Position numbers and translations under genes: made by a program. The notes under the pieces are model-generated. The model did no database searches. It was given only the letters and a program-made list of their open reading frames with translations, and was not told where the DNA came from. A stretch of DNA of 64,000 bases from NCBI RefSeq assembly GCF_039503195.1, contig NZ_JBCJKP010000001.1, forward strand, positions 8,680,001 through 8,744,000, given 5' to 3'. This document shows, piece after piece, positions 16,334-25,261 of the stretch (its first letter is position 1; every line of letters begins with the position of its first letter). The DNA comes from Streptomyces mirabilis. Its GTDB lineage: Bacteria > Actinomycetota > Actinomycetes > Streptomycetales > Streptomycetaceae.

Positions 16334-17153
16334 CCGGCGAGACACACGCGATCCGACCGGCCGCCGTCGAGGTGCGCGATGTGCACAAGTGGTACGGCGC
16401 CCAACGCGTGCTGAACGGAGTGGAGTTGACGGTGCGGCCCGGAGAGGTCACCGTGATCCTCGGCCCGTCCGGCTCCGGCAAGTCCACCCTCCTCAGGGTG
16501 ATCAACCACCTGGAGAAGCCCGAGATCGGCCATGTCAGCCTGAACGGCGAGCTGATCGGCGTACGCCGACACGGCGAGCGCAGCGAGACGGGGGTCCCCC
16601 CGGCCGAAGGCCGGGGAGGCTCAAGGAGCTGACCGAGCGGGCGATCCTGGCCCAGCGCGGCCGGATCGGGTTCGTCTTCCAGAACTTCAACCTGTTCCCG
16701 CATCTGACGGTGCTGGACAACGTGGCGGCCGCGCCGGTGGCGACCCGAGGGCTGAAGCGGCCCGAGGCCAGGGAACTCGCGCGCACCCTCCTCGACCGCG
16801 TGGGTCTGGCCGACAAGGCCGACGCCTATCCACGGCAGTTGTCGGGCGGCCAGCAGCAGCGGGTCGCCATCGCCCGCGCCCTCGCGCTGCGGCCCGGAGT
16901 CATCCTCTTCGACGAGCCGACCTCCGCCCTCGACCCCGAGCTGGTCGGCGAGGTACTCGCCGTCATCAAGGACCTGGCCACCAGCGGCACCACGCTCGTC
17001 ATCGTGACCCACGAGATCGGCTTCGCCCGCGAGGTGGCCGACCGGATCGTCTTCCTCGACGAGGGCCGCGTCGTCGAACAGGGTTCGCCCACCGAGGTGC
17101 TGGACCACCCGACGCACGAGCGGACCAGGGACTTCCTGAGCAAGGTCCTCTGA
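16330..17153 (+). pseudogene. Amino-acid ABC transporter ATPase, frameshifted by a 38-bp palindromic insert
   Basis: The gene opens in one frame with MTGETHAIRPAAVEVRDVHK and Walker A VILGPSGSGKSTLLRVINHL, but that frame ends at 16632. The rest continues one frame over from about 16619: LKELTERAILAQRGRIGFVF, Q-loop FQNFNLFPHLTVLDNV, signature LSGGQQQRVAIARAL, Walker B VILFDEPTSALDPEL and H-loop VIVTHEIGFAREVADRI. Between the two, 16581-16618 is a GC-rich palindromic insert. With one more G (39 bp) the insert would be in frame, so either a base was lost from the G run or the assembly is wrong there. All ATPase motifs are intact otherwise. It pairs with the preceding permease. Confidence 0.85.
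16581..16618. repeat. 38-39 bp palindromic insertion element, copy 1 (in ABC ATPase)
   Basis: The insert has an inverted-repeat core CCCCCCGGCC-GAA-GGCCGGGG and sits between the GAG CG and CTC AAG codons of the ATPase. It shares the pattern of 5 G, then a C-rich block, central GAA/GAAG and a closing GGGG(G)AG with the copy in pgi. Here it is 38 bp, which shifts the frame. Confidence 0.7.
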
Positions 17154-17265
17154 CGTCCACGCCCTCACCGCACCTTCATCCACCGCACCTTCACCCAATC
17201 ACGCCTTCCCCCACCGTGCCTTCCCCACCACACGGTTCACTCACGAGCATCGGACAAGGACAGCC

Positions 17266-18291
17266 ATGCACACCCTCATCCTCCGCAGCAGACTCCTCCG
17301 TGGCCTCACCGCCTCCACCGCCGTCGCCGCCCTCGCCGCCGGGCTCGCCGCCTGCGGGGGCGAGAGCGACGCGGCCACCACCTCCGACAGCGCGGCCGCC
17401 GGCACCGTCACCGTGGGCGCGCTCTCCAACGGCGCCGCGCGGCAGACCGACCTCAAGGTGTCCGAGGTCAAAGCCGTCAGCGCCGAGCTACCCAAGTCCG
17501 TCGCCAAGAACGGCAAGCTGGTCATCGGCATCGGCGCGCTGCCCGCCGGGTTCCCGCCGCTGGCGTACGTCGGCCAGGACCAGAAGACCCTCACCGGTGC
17601 CGAACCCGACCTCGGCCGACTGGTCGCCGCGGTCCTCGGACTGAAGGCGGAGGTGAAGAACTCGACCTGGGAGAACCTGTTCGTCGGCATCGACAGCGGC
17701 AAGGTCGACGTCGCCTTCTCGAACGTCACCGACACCGAGGAACGCAAGAAGAAGTACGAGTTCGCCTCCTACCGGCAGGACAACCTCGCCTTCGAGGTGC
17801 CGAAGCAGAGCACCTGGAACTTCGCGGGCGACTACGAGAACCTGGCCGGCAGGACCGTCTCCGTGGGCGCCGGAACCAACCAGGAGAAGATCCTCCTGGA
17901 GTGGAAGGCGAAGCTCGCGAAGGAGGGCAAGAAGCTCACCGTCAAGTACTTCCAGGACAACAACAGCGTCTATCTGGCGCTGTCCAGTGGGAAGATCGAC
18001 GCCTACTTCGGGCCCAACCCCGGTATCTCGTACCACATCACCCAGACGGCGAAGACGCCCAACCCGACCCGCAACGCGGGCAAGTTCTCCGGCGCGGGCG
18101 CGACGCTCCAGGGCCTGATCGCGGCCACCGCGAAGAAGGACAGCGGGCTGGCCAAGCCGGTCGCCGACGCGATCAACCACCTCATCAAGGACGGTCAGTA
18201 CGCCAAGTGGCTCGCCGCCTGGAACCTCTCCAACGAGGCCGTCAGCACCGCGCGGATCAACCCGCCCGGCCTGCCGCTCGACAACTCCTGA
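17266..18291 (+). CDS. ABC transporter substrate-binding lipoprotein (amino-acid type)
   Basis: The 341-residue protein begins MHTLILRSRLLRGLTASTAV with lipobox LAAGLAAC, so Cys30 is the lipidated N-terminus. The mature part is a type 2 periplasmic-binding fold (SBP_bac_3): GKLVIGIGALPAGFPPLAYV, GAEPDLGRLVAAVLGLKAEV, WENLFVGIDSGKVDVAFSNV and TEERKKKYEFASY are characteristic. AAGGACA precedes the ATG. It captures the transported amino acid outside the membrane for the permease/ATPase pair 112 bp upstream. The specificity cannot be read from sequence; the monooxygenases that follow suggest a sulfur compound. Confidence 0.93.
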   Translation: MHTLILRSRLLRGLTASTAVAALAAGLAACGGESDAATTSDSAAAGTVTVGALSNGAARQTDLKVSEVKAVSAELPKSVAKNGKLVIGIGALPAGFPPLAYVGQDQKTLTGAEPDLGRLVAAVLGLKAEVKNSTWENLFVGIDSGKVDVAFSNVTDTEERKKKYEFASYRQDNLAFEVPKQSTWNFAGDYENLAGRTVSVGAGTNQEKILLEWKAKLAKEGKKLTVKYFQDNNSVYLALSSGKIDAYFGPNPGISYHITQTAKTPNPTRNAGKFSGAGATLQGLIAATAKKDSGLAKPVADAINHLIKDGQYAKWLAAWNLSNEAVSTARINPPGLPLDNS

Positions 18292-18317
18292 CCGCTTCCC
18301 GGAGGTCCGACACCACC

Positions 18318-19055
18318 ATGTCCACCGTCGCCCGACCGACCCCGCAGCAGAGCCCGGCGACCCCCCACATCCTGGACAACGCCGCCTGGGCAGCGCTGAC
18401 CGGCCCGCACGCCCCCTTCGCCGAGCGCGTAGGACGTGCCGCCCGCTACCCCCTGGACGTCTCCCCGTTCACCGCCCTCGCCGACCCGGCCGACCCACGC
18501 GCCTGGGACGACCTCGCCGCGCTCGTCGGCCCCGGCACCGTCACCCCCGTGACCGGGGCGAAGTCGGCGCCCCAGGGCTGGGAAACGGTCCAGCACGGCC
18601 AGGGCGTACAACTGGTCGACACCGCGCTGCGCGCCGAGCCCGCCCCCGAAGCGGTCCGGCTCGGGCCCGACGACGTCCCCGAGATCCTGGACCTGATCGC
18701 CCTGACCGAGCCGGGGCCCTTCCTGCCCCGCACGGTCGAACTCGGCACCTACCTCGGTATCCGGCACCGCGGCCGGCTCATCGCCCTGGCGGGCGAACGG
18801 CTGCGACCGCCCGGCTGGACGGAGATCAGCGCGGTCTGCACCGCCCCGGACCACCGCGGCAAGGGCCTGGCCACGCGACTGGTCCGCGCGATCGCGGCCG
18901 GCATCAGGGAGCGCGGAGACACGCCCTTCCTGCATGCCTCCGCGACCAACACCGGCGCGATCCGGCTCTACGAGTCGATCGGCTTCACCCTGCGCCGCCG
19001 CTCGGAGTTCCTCCTCGTCCGAACTCCGGGCGCCCAGCAGGAACAGACGGCGTAG
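18318..19055 (+). CDS. GNAT-family N-acetyltransferase
   Basis: The ATG at 18318 follows GGAGG (18301-18305) and gives 245 residues. After a ~110-residue N-terminal region the GNAT fold is clear: LGPDDVPEILDLIALTEPGP, then ISAVCTAPDHRGKGLATRLV (acetyl-CoA pyrophosphate loop, R/Q-x-x-G-x-G/A type) and FLHASATNTGAIRLYESIGF. It lies 26 bp after the binding-protein gene and before the flavin monooxygenases. In B. subtilis the ytmI operon uses an N-acetyltransferase before monooxygenase cleavage of S-alkyl-cysteines; this gene could play that part. Confidence 0.9.
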   Translation: MSTVARPTPQQSPATPHILDNAAWAALTGPHAPFAERVGRAARYPLDVSPFTALADPADPRAWDDLAALVGPGTVTPVTGAKSAPQGWETVQHGQGVQLVDTALRAEPAPEAVRLGPDDVPEILDLIALTEPGPFLPRTVELGTYLGIRHRGRLIALAGERLRPPGWTEISAVCTAPDHRGKGLATRLVRAIAAGIRERGDTPFLHASATNTGAIRLYESIGFTLRRRSEFLLVRTPGAQQEQTA

Positions 19056-19161
19056 GCGGACCGTTGTGTTGAAGGGATTCACGATGCCGGCGCGGCCACG
19101 GGCCCGCCGGGACACGGAAGCGGAGGTGAGGGACGTGCGAGTCGGGTCCGCTCTCCGCGTC

Positions 19162-19251
19162 ATGGCGCTCGTCCCGCGCCGCCGTGTGCACCTGCACTCC
19201 CGGCCGCACATCGATCTCCAGCGCGTGGCCGGCGCGCTCTGTCGTCCCTGA
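19162..19251 (+). CDS. Short leader peptide of the actinobacterial LCR type
   Basis: A 29-codon frame starts ATG 19162 and encodes a basic peptide with PRRRVHLHSRPHIDLQRVAG near the middle and ALCRP at its end. Streptomyces sulfur and ABC-transport operons are often preceded by such peptides (basic R-R/H-V-x-L start, H-x-D-L-x-R-V centre, C-terminal LCR); NCBI calls them putative leader peptides, as I recall. It lies inside the cluster, 75 bp before the first monooxygenase, so the monooxygenases may have their own regulated transcript. Confidence 0.72.
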   Translation: MALVPRRRVHLHSRPHIDLQRVAGALCRP

Positions 19252-19326
19252 CCTGTCACCCCGCCGCCGCGCCCTCCGCGCAGAGGGCCGCGCTCTCGTA
19301 CGGTCGACCAGGAAGGCACCCCCTCC

Positions 19327-20561
19327 GTGTCCGCATCATCTTCGCTGCCCGATTCCTCCCCCTCGTCCCCCACCTGCACCTCGCCGTCGCGCTCGACGGC
19401 GCCGGCTGGCACCCCGCCGCCTGGCGCGAGCCGGTGGCCCGCCCCCGTGAGCTGCTCACCGCCGGGTACTGGACGGACCTGGTCACCGAGGCCGAGCGCG
19501 GTCTCCTCGACTTCGTGACCATCGAGGACGCCCTCGGACTCCAGTCCTCCCGCCTCACCGAGCCCGACAGCCGCACCGACCAGGTCCGCGGGCGCCTGGA
19601 CGCCGTCCTGATCGCCGCCCGCGTCGCCCCGCTGACCAGCCACATAGGACTGGTCCCGACCGCCGTCGTCACCCACACCGAGCCCTTCCACATCTCCAAG
19701 GCGATCGCCACCCTCGACTACGTCAGCACGGGCCGTGCGGGCGTACGGGTGCAGGTGTCGGCCCGCGCGCACGAAGCCGGGCACTTCGGCCGCCGTACGC
19801 TCCCGCCGCTGCGCATCGAGGATCTGGACGGCCCGGCCCTGCGCGAGCTGACGACCGACCTCTTCGACGAGGCCGCGGACTACGTCGAAGCGGTGCGCCG
19901 GCTCTGGGACAGCTGGGATGACGACGCGGAGATCCGGGACGTCGCCACCGGACGCTTCGTCGACCGCGACAAACTGCACTACATCGACTTCGAGGGCAAG
20001 CACTTCAGCGTCAAGGGCCCCTCGATCACCCCCCGCCCGCCGCAGGGCCAGCCGATCGTCAGCGCCCTGGCCCACGCGACCGTCCCCTACCGACTGGTGG
20101 CCCGGGCCGCCGACATCGGTTACGTCACCCCGCACGACGCCGGCCAGGCCCGCGCCGTCGTCGCGGAGATCCGCGCCGAGCGGACGGCGGCCGGCCGCGC
20201 CGACGAACCCCTGCACCTCTTCGGTGACCTCGTGGTGTTCCTGGACGACGACCCGGCCGCCGCAGCGGCCCGCCGCGAGCGACTCGACGCCCTGGCCGGA
20301 TACCCGTACACCAGCGATGCCCGGATCTTCACCGGCACGCCCGCCCAACTGGCGGATCTGCTGCAGGAGTTGGGGGAGGCAGGACTGTCCGGCTTCCGAC
20401 TGCGTCCCGCCGTCCTCGGCCACGACCTCCCCGCCGTCACCCGGGGCCTCGTGCCCGAACTCCAGCGCCGGGGCGTCTTCCGGCAGTCGTACGAGTCCGA
20501 CACCCTGCGCGGGCTGCTCGGCCTCTCCCGCCCCGCCAACCGCTACGCCGCCACCGCCTGA
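19327..20561 (+). pseudogene. LLM-class flavin-dependent monooxygenase, frameshifted near its start
   Basis: A GTG at 19327 with GGAAGG (19311-19316) opens MSASSSLPDSSPSS, but the family sequence (HLHLAVALDGAGWHPAAWRE onward) is in another frame from about 19370 to 20561. No start codon exists in that second frame until an internal GTG at 19434. Loss of one C in the run at about 19366-19371 would explain it. The rest is a complete luciferase-like monooxygenase: FVTIEDALGLQSSRLTEPDS, IGLVPTAVVTHTEPFHISKA and TGRAGVRVQVSARAHEAGHF. FMN-reduced, oxygen-dependent C-S bond cleavage is the likely family role. Confidence 0.82.
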
Positions 20562-20578
20562 GCCGGAGGGACCCACTC

Positions 20579-21967
20579 ATGAGCAGCACGTCACAGGACA
20601 AGCCCCGCAAGCAGGTCCACCTCGCGGCGCACTTCCCCGGCGTCAACAACACCACCGTGTGGAGCGACCCCGAGGCCGGCAGCCACATCGAGTTCAGCTC
20701 CTTCGCCCACTTCGCGCGCACCGCCGAGCGCGCCAAGTTCGACTTCCTGTTCCTCGCCGAGGGGCTGCGACTGCGCGAACAGGGCGGGAAGATCTACGAC
20801 TTGGACGTCGTCGGCCGCCCCGACACCTTCACGATCCTCACCGCGCTCGCCGCCGTCACCGAACACCTCGGCCTGACCGGCACCATCAACTCCACCTTCA
20901 ACGAGCCCTACGAGGTGGCCCGCCAGTTCGCCAGCCTCGACCACCTCTCCGACGGCCGCGCGGCCTGGAACGTGGTCACCTCCTGGGACGCCTTCACCGG
21001 CGAGAACTTCCGCCGCGGCGGCTTCCTCCCCCAGGAGGAGCGCTACTCCCGGGCCAAGGAGTTCCTGACCACGGCGAACGAGCTCTTCGACTCCTGGCAC
21101 GGGGACGAGGTCCTCGCCGACCAGCAGACCGGCACGTTCCTGCGCGACGCGAAGGCCGGAGCCTTTGTGCACCAAGGCCAACACTTCGACATCCAGGGGC
21201 AGTTCAACGTGCCGCGCAGCCCGCAGGGACGCCCGGTGATCTTCCAGGCGGGCGACTCCGACGAGGGGCGCGAGTTCGCCGCCTCCAGCGCCGACGCGAT
21301 CTTCAGCCGGTACGCCACCCTCAAGGAGGGCCAGGCGTTCTACACGGACGTCAAGGGACGCCTCGCCCGCTACGGCCGTGAGCGCGACCAGCTGCTGATC
21401 CTGCCCGCCGCGACCTTCGTCCTCGGCGACACGGACGCCGAGGCGGAGGAGATCTCCCGCGAGGTGCGCCGCCGGCAGGTCAGCGGCGCCACCGCGATCA
21501 AGCACCTGGAGTTCGTCTGGAACCGCGACCTGTCCGCGTACGACCCGGAAGGACCCCTGCCCGACATCGACCCGGACCTCGGCGAACACACCATCGCCCG
21601 GGGCCGCGCCCAGGTCCGGATGTACCGCGACCCGCTCGCCACGGCCCGCGAGTGGCGGGAGCTCGCGGCCGCCAACAAGTGGTCCATCCGCGATCTGGTC
21701 ATCGAGACCGGCAACCGGCAGGCCTTCGTCGGCTCCCCGGCCACCGTCGCCGAGACCATCGACTCCTTCGTGCAGGCCGACGCCAGTGACGGCTTCATCC
21801 TCGTCCCGCACCTCACCCCCGGCGGCCTCGACACCTTCGCCGACACCGTGGTCCCGCTGCTCCAGGAGCGCGGCGTGTACCGCACCGCATACGAGGGCAC
21901 GACCCTGCGCGACCACCTCGGCCTCGCCCACCCGGACCACGTGCGCGACGAGCGTGTGGCGTCATGA
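20579..21967 (+). CDS. NtaA/SnaA/DszA-family FMN-dependent monooxygenase
   Basis: The 462-residue protein starts MSSTSQDKPRKQVHLAAHFP. It has the TIM-barrel features of the NtaA/DszA/CmoJ group: AHFPGVNNTTVWSDPEAGSH, FDFLFLAEGLRLREQGGKIY, DGRAAWNVVTSWDAFTGENF, QGRPVIFQAGDSDEGREFAA and the C-terminal GYLVPHL-like FILVPHLTPGGLDTFADTVV. Length is typical (440-470). These two-component enzymes use FMNH2 from a separate reductase; none is encoded here. B. subtilis CmoJ cleaves the C-S bond of N-acetyl-S-(2-succino)cysteine, which fits the acetyltransferase upstream. It overlaps the next remnant by 4 bp. Confidence 0.92.
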   Translation: MSSTSQDKPRKQVHLAAHFPGVNNTTVWSDPEAGSHIEFSSFAHFARTAERAKFDFLFLAEGLRLREQGGKIYDLDVVGRPDTFTILTALAAVTEHLGLTGTINSTFNEPYEVARQFASLDHLSDGRAAWNVVTSWDAFTGENFRRGGFLPQEERYSRAKEFLTTANELFDSWHGDEVLADQQTGTFLRDAKAGAFVHQGQHFDIQGQFNVPRSPQGRPVIFQAGDSDEGREFAASSADAIFSRYATLKEGQAFYTDVKGRLARYGRERDQLLILPAATFVLGDTDAEAEEISREVRRRQVSGATAIKHLEFVWNRDLSAYDPEGPLPDIDPDLGEHTIARGRAQVRMYRDPLATAREWRELAAANKWSIRDLVIETGNRQAFVGSPATVAETIDSFVQADASDGFILVPHLTPGGLDTFADTVVPLLQERGVYRTAYEGTTLRDHLGLAHPDHVRDERVAS

Positions 21968-22550
21968 GATTCCTGGCCATCACCGGTCGGCGGACGGCGT
22001 CGAGGCACATGTCGTCCCGGGCGAGGGTGCGGACGTGCAGGTGTGGATCCTGGGCAGCAGCGGCGGGGAGAGCGCCACGGTCGCCGGCCGCAACGGGCTG
22101 CGCTTCGCGGCGAACTACCACGTCAGTCCGGCCACGGTGCTGGAGGCGGCGGAGGGCTACCGCGCCGCCTTCCAGCCGTCCGACGTCCTCGACAAGCCGT
22201 ACGTCAGCGTGTCCGCGGACGTGGTCGTCGCCGAGGACGACGGGACCGCGCGCGAACTCGCCACCGGATACGGCCTCTGGGTCCGCAGCATCCGTACCGC
22301 CGAGGGCGCCATCGAGTTCCCGACGCCGAAGGAGGCCCGCGCCCACGTGTGGAGCGACCCGGACCGGGCGCTGGTCGCGGATCGCGTCGAGACCCGGTTC
22401 GTGGGCTCCCCGGGACACGTCGCCGACCAGGTGGAACAGCTCCAGGAGGCCACCGGGGCCGACGAGTTGCTGATCACGACCATCACCCACGGCCATGCGG
22501 ACCGGGTGCGCTCGTACGAACTGCTGGCCGAGGAGTGGCGACGCAGATAG
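21964..22550 (+). pseudogene. LLM (MsnO8-type) monooxygenase with internal deletion
   Basis: An ATGA overlap starts MRFLAIT, the normal beginning of this family, but after about seven codons the sequence jumps. The remaining ~170 residues are in another frame and match only the C-terminal half: VQVWILGSSGGESATVAGRN, LRFAANYHVSPATVLEAAEG and TGADELLITTITHGHADRVR, ending at 22550. About 150 residues containing most of the flavin-binding barrel are missing. The gene is dead, though still attached to the operon end. Confidence 0.85.
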
Positions 22551-22614
22551 CGGTCATGACTCGGACGACACGTGGACCCGGCTTCCTCTTGCCGACGCCG
22601 TCGACGAAGGCGCG

Positions 22615-23430
22615 TCAGTGGTGGTGGCCGTGCCGGCCGAGGGTCTCCACGGGGGTCGCGCCGGGGCGGGTCCACTGCGGCACGGGCCGGCTGGTCGGTC
22701 CCCAGGTGGCGTTCCCGTCCGCGTCGGTGCGCCAGTACCAACAGGCCTGGCGGCCCTCGGACGGGTGCCCCTCGCGGACGTCGCCGATCACGGGCCGGCC
22801 CTCGGGGTTGTCCTCCCACGCCTCGCCGCGGCCGTAGGGCGTCATGTCGAGCAGGGCGAGGGACCCGTTGACCGGCTCGTTGCCACGACCCGTCGTGGAG
22901 TAGGTGAGGAACACGCGATCGCCGTCGCGCAGGAAACAGACGACGTGCCCCATTCCTCCGCCGATCGGCGCGTCCACACCGCGCACCGAGTACCAGGGCT
23001 GGGTGTAGCCCATGAACTCGACATAGGAGGCCACCTCGTCCCACGGGCCCGAGGTCACGACGGCGAACGAGACGCCGCGGGCGTTGAGATAGACGGCGTC
23101 CTTCACATGCCAGGCCGTGGTGGTGCAGCCCTCGCACTGCCCCTGGTGCGGCGCGCCGTCGTACCACATGTGCTGGTAGACCACGAGCTCGTCGCGGCCC
23201 TGGAACAGGTCCAGGAACGGGACCGGGCCGTCGGGTCCGACGACCTCGACCGTCCCGTCGAGCTCCACCATCGGCAGCCGGCGGCGGGCCGCGGCGAGGG
23301 CGTCGCCCTCGCGGGTGTGGGCCTTCTCGCGGACCAGGAGCGCGTCACGGGCGGCCTGCCAGGTGGCCGGGTCGACGACGGGTGGACGACCGGGCAGCGC
23401 GGCGGTCGGGTCACTCGGCGTGGTCGTCAT
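22615..23430 (-). CDS. DUF899 thioredoxin-like protein
   Basis: From the ATG 23428-23430 (GGAGGA upstream) the gene encodes 271 residues. The DUF899 pattern is clear: PMVELDGTVEVVGPDGPVPF, LVVYQHMWYDGAPHQGQCEG with a CEGC motif, SFAVVTSGPWDEVASYVEFM and GRGEAWEDNPEGRP. The fold is thioredoxin-like, with the CxxC at the N-terminus of the first helix. Physiological function is not established. It ends with a His-rich tail (GRHGHHH). It converges on the sulfur cluster but has its own promoter side. Confidence 0.87.
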   Translation of the reverse strand: MTTTPSDPTAALPGRPPVVDPATWQAARDALLVREKAHTREGDALAAARRRLPMVELDGTVEVVGPDGPVPFLDLFQGRDELVVYQHMWYDGAPHQGQCEGCTTTAWHVKDAVYLNARGVSFAVVTSGPWDEVASYVEFMGYTQPWYSVRGVDAPIGGGMGHVVCFLRDGDRVFLTYSTTGRGNEPVNGSLALLDMTPYGRGEAWEDNPEGRPVIGDVREGHPSEGRQACWYWRTDADGNATWGPTSRPVPQWTRPGATPVETLGRHGHHH

Positions 23431-23696
23431 GATGTCCTCCGTGATGTCTGGTGCCGGGCGGCGTCGCACGACGTCCCACGACGCTCACCAGAACAGACTC
23501 GCGCGCCGACCGGAACTCATCGCGGCGGGGGACACCTTCGACCGGGCCCGCGTGGAGGGGACTGCTCGGCGAGCGTACGAGGCTTTCCACAGGCGCCGGT
23601 ACGCCTCCACACGCTCTGTCCGGCAAGGCCCGTGGGATGGAACGATTTCCGTGCTGGTACCCGCGTGGGGCACTACGAGCGGCAAGGGGGCTGGAC

Positions 23697-23996
23697 ATGG
23701 CTGTGGTGATGTCGATGCATTGGGCAGGGGTCACGCCGGAGCAGTACGACATGGTGCGGGATGTGGTGGGTTGGGAGGAGGTCCCGGCGACCGGTGGCCA
23801 GGTGCACGTGGCCTGGTTCGACGCCCAGGGGTTCCACGTGACCGATGTGTGGGAATCCCAGCAGGCGTTCGAGACCTTCTTCACCGAACGGCTCGCACCC
23901 GCGATCCAGAAGGCCGGCATCACCGGTACACCCGAGACAGGCGTCAGCCCGCTCCACCGGCGCTTCATCGCCGCCGGCATCAGCGGTGCGGCATAG
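23697..23996 (+). CDS. Small dimeric alpha/beta-barrel-type protein
   Basis: The ATG at 23697 is preceded by AAGGGGG and yields 99 residues: MAVVMSMHWAGVTPEQYDMV, then VHVAWFDAQGFHVTDVWESQ and QAFETFFTERLAPAIQKAGI. The alternating strands and helices, and the VTDVWES segment, match uncharacterised ferredoxin-like barrel proteins common in actinobacteria. The function is unknown. It reads away from the DUF899 gene. Confidence 0.75.
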   Translation: MAVVMSMHWAGVTPEQYDMVRDVVGWEEVPATGGQVHVAWFDAQGFHVTDVWESQQAFETFFTERLAPAIQKAGITGTPETGVSPLHRRFIAAGISGAA

Positions 23997-24145
23997 GGAC
24001 AGCGCAAACGCCGTTTCTGGCGCCGCGGAACTCGGTGAGCGACCGCTGCGAAGCCGTGCCTGCCGCGCGCCGGGCTTGGGGCTGCGGCACGCGGCAGGCA
24101 GGGGGCGGGACGGGCCGGGACGAGACGGGCCGGGGTACGGGACGG

Positions 24146-24973
24146 TCAGGCCGTAGCGTCGGGCTTGACGATCGTGCTGACGAAGTCGCCGATGGCTCCG
24201 AGGGTGCGTCCCATCTGCTCGATCTGCGGGAAGTGCCCGGCGTCGGGGATCGGGGCGAAGTGCCCGTCGGGGAACGAGTCGGCGTAGCCGCGCCCGTACT
24301 TCAGGGGCGCTATGCCGTCCTCCTCGCCCCAGACGACCAGCACCGGCACGGTCACCCGGTGCAGTCGGCCGCGCAGCTTCGGGTCGTACGTGAACCCCTC
24401 GCCCCCGTACACGGCGAGGGTCTTCTGGTTGGCGACCGCCGCGGCCCGCTGCGCATCGCTGAACGAGGCGAAGTCGGGGCGGAACCGCGCGTTGGCGAAG
24501 GACAACTGGCCCACCTCGGCCGGGGCCAGGGTGCGCGGGTCGACGACCCGGTTCTCCTTCATGTGGGCGTGGATGCCGACCGCGTTCAGCAGGGTCAGCG
24601 CGCCGATCCGGCCGTGGTTGTCGCGCAGGGCCATCTCGGCGGCGATCCAGCCGCCGATGGAGTTGCCGACCACCATGACGCCCTTCAGGTCCAGGGTGTC
24701 GAGCAGATCCAGGTACGCGACGGCCAGGTCGGCGACGGTGTCGAACCGCTCCGGGCGGGGGGTGCCGTCGAAGCCGGGGTGGGTCGGCGTGACGACGTAC
24801 ACGTGCTCGGACAGTGCGGACGAGATCCCGGCCACCGTGCGCGGGCCGGCACCGCCGTGCAGCATCAGCACGCCGGTGCCCTCGGTGTTCTCGCCGTACT
24901 CCTCGACAGTGACGGACAGTCCGCCGGTCAGCTCGACGGTGCGGGAGGCGGGGGTGGAGGTGGGGGTGGGCAT
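24146..24973 (-). CDS. Alpha/beta hydrolase
   Basis: The 275-residue protein begins MPTPTSTPASRTVELTGGLS. Motifs are complete: oxyanion HGG in VLMLHGGAGPRTV, nucleophile elbow GNSIGG (Ser near residue 104), acid in VVWGEEDGIAP and catalytic His in IPDAGHFPQIEQ. Family members hydrolyse esters, C-C bonds or halides; the substrate is not predictable. Two TetR-like palindromes lie just upstream of its start, but no repressor gene is adjacent. Confidence 0.92.
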   Translation of the reverse strand: MPTPTSTPASRTVELTGGLSVTVEEYGENTEGTGVLMLHGGAGPRTVAGISSALSEHVYVVTPTHPGFDGTPRPERFDTVADLAVAYLDLLDTLDLKGVMVVGNSIGGWIAAEMALRDNHGRIGALTLLNAVGIHAHMKENRVVDPRTLAPAEVGQLSFANARFRPDFASFSDAQRAAAVANQKTLAVYGGEGFTYDPKLRGRLHRVTVPVLVVWGEEDGIAPLKYGRGYADSFPDGHFAPIPDAGHFPQIEQMGRTLGAIGDFVSTIVKPDATA

Positions 24974-24997
24974 GGTGAGGTCCTTGTCATCGCGTGG

Positions 24998-25036
24998 TGA
25001 GAGTCGACTCTCATGAAGTTAGAGGGTCGACTCTCT
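24998..25036. promoter_or_regulatory. Tandem TGAGAGTCGACTCTCA operators upstream of hydrolase
   Basis: A perfect 16-bp palindrome (24998-25013) is followed by a near-copy AGAGGGTCGACTCTCT (25021-25036), centres 23 bp apart. They lie 25-63 bp upstream of the hydrolase ATG. This is typical of a TetR repressor pair binding two dimers. A further half-site ACTCTCAC lies near 25050. Confidence 0.75.
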
Positions 25037-25261
25037 TCATGCAAGTGAACTCTCACGACGAGACTCGCCCATTCATGGGAGGACTCCGACGGTGGGTCTC
25101 GGCGTGTGACCGCGGCCTGCTGCATTGGCAGCACCGACGTCACCGGGTCGAGGTACTGCACCTCTGGCCGGCGGGCGGGACATACCGGATAAATGCGATC
25201 ATCGCACCGGGGTGACATGGCGACTCCGAGCCGTCACCACATCTGGCAGGAGGAGCAATCG

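Noticed and set aside
18195..20576. 793-residue leftward open frame over the sulfur cluster
   Set aside because: Shadow of the acetyltransferase and monooxygenase genes; GC-rich third positions leave antisense frames open.
24994..25215. 73-residue frame divergent from the hydrolase as a lost TetR gene
   Set aside because: The translation contains no helix-turn-helix or TetR similarity and runs through the operators.
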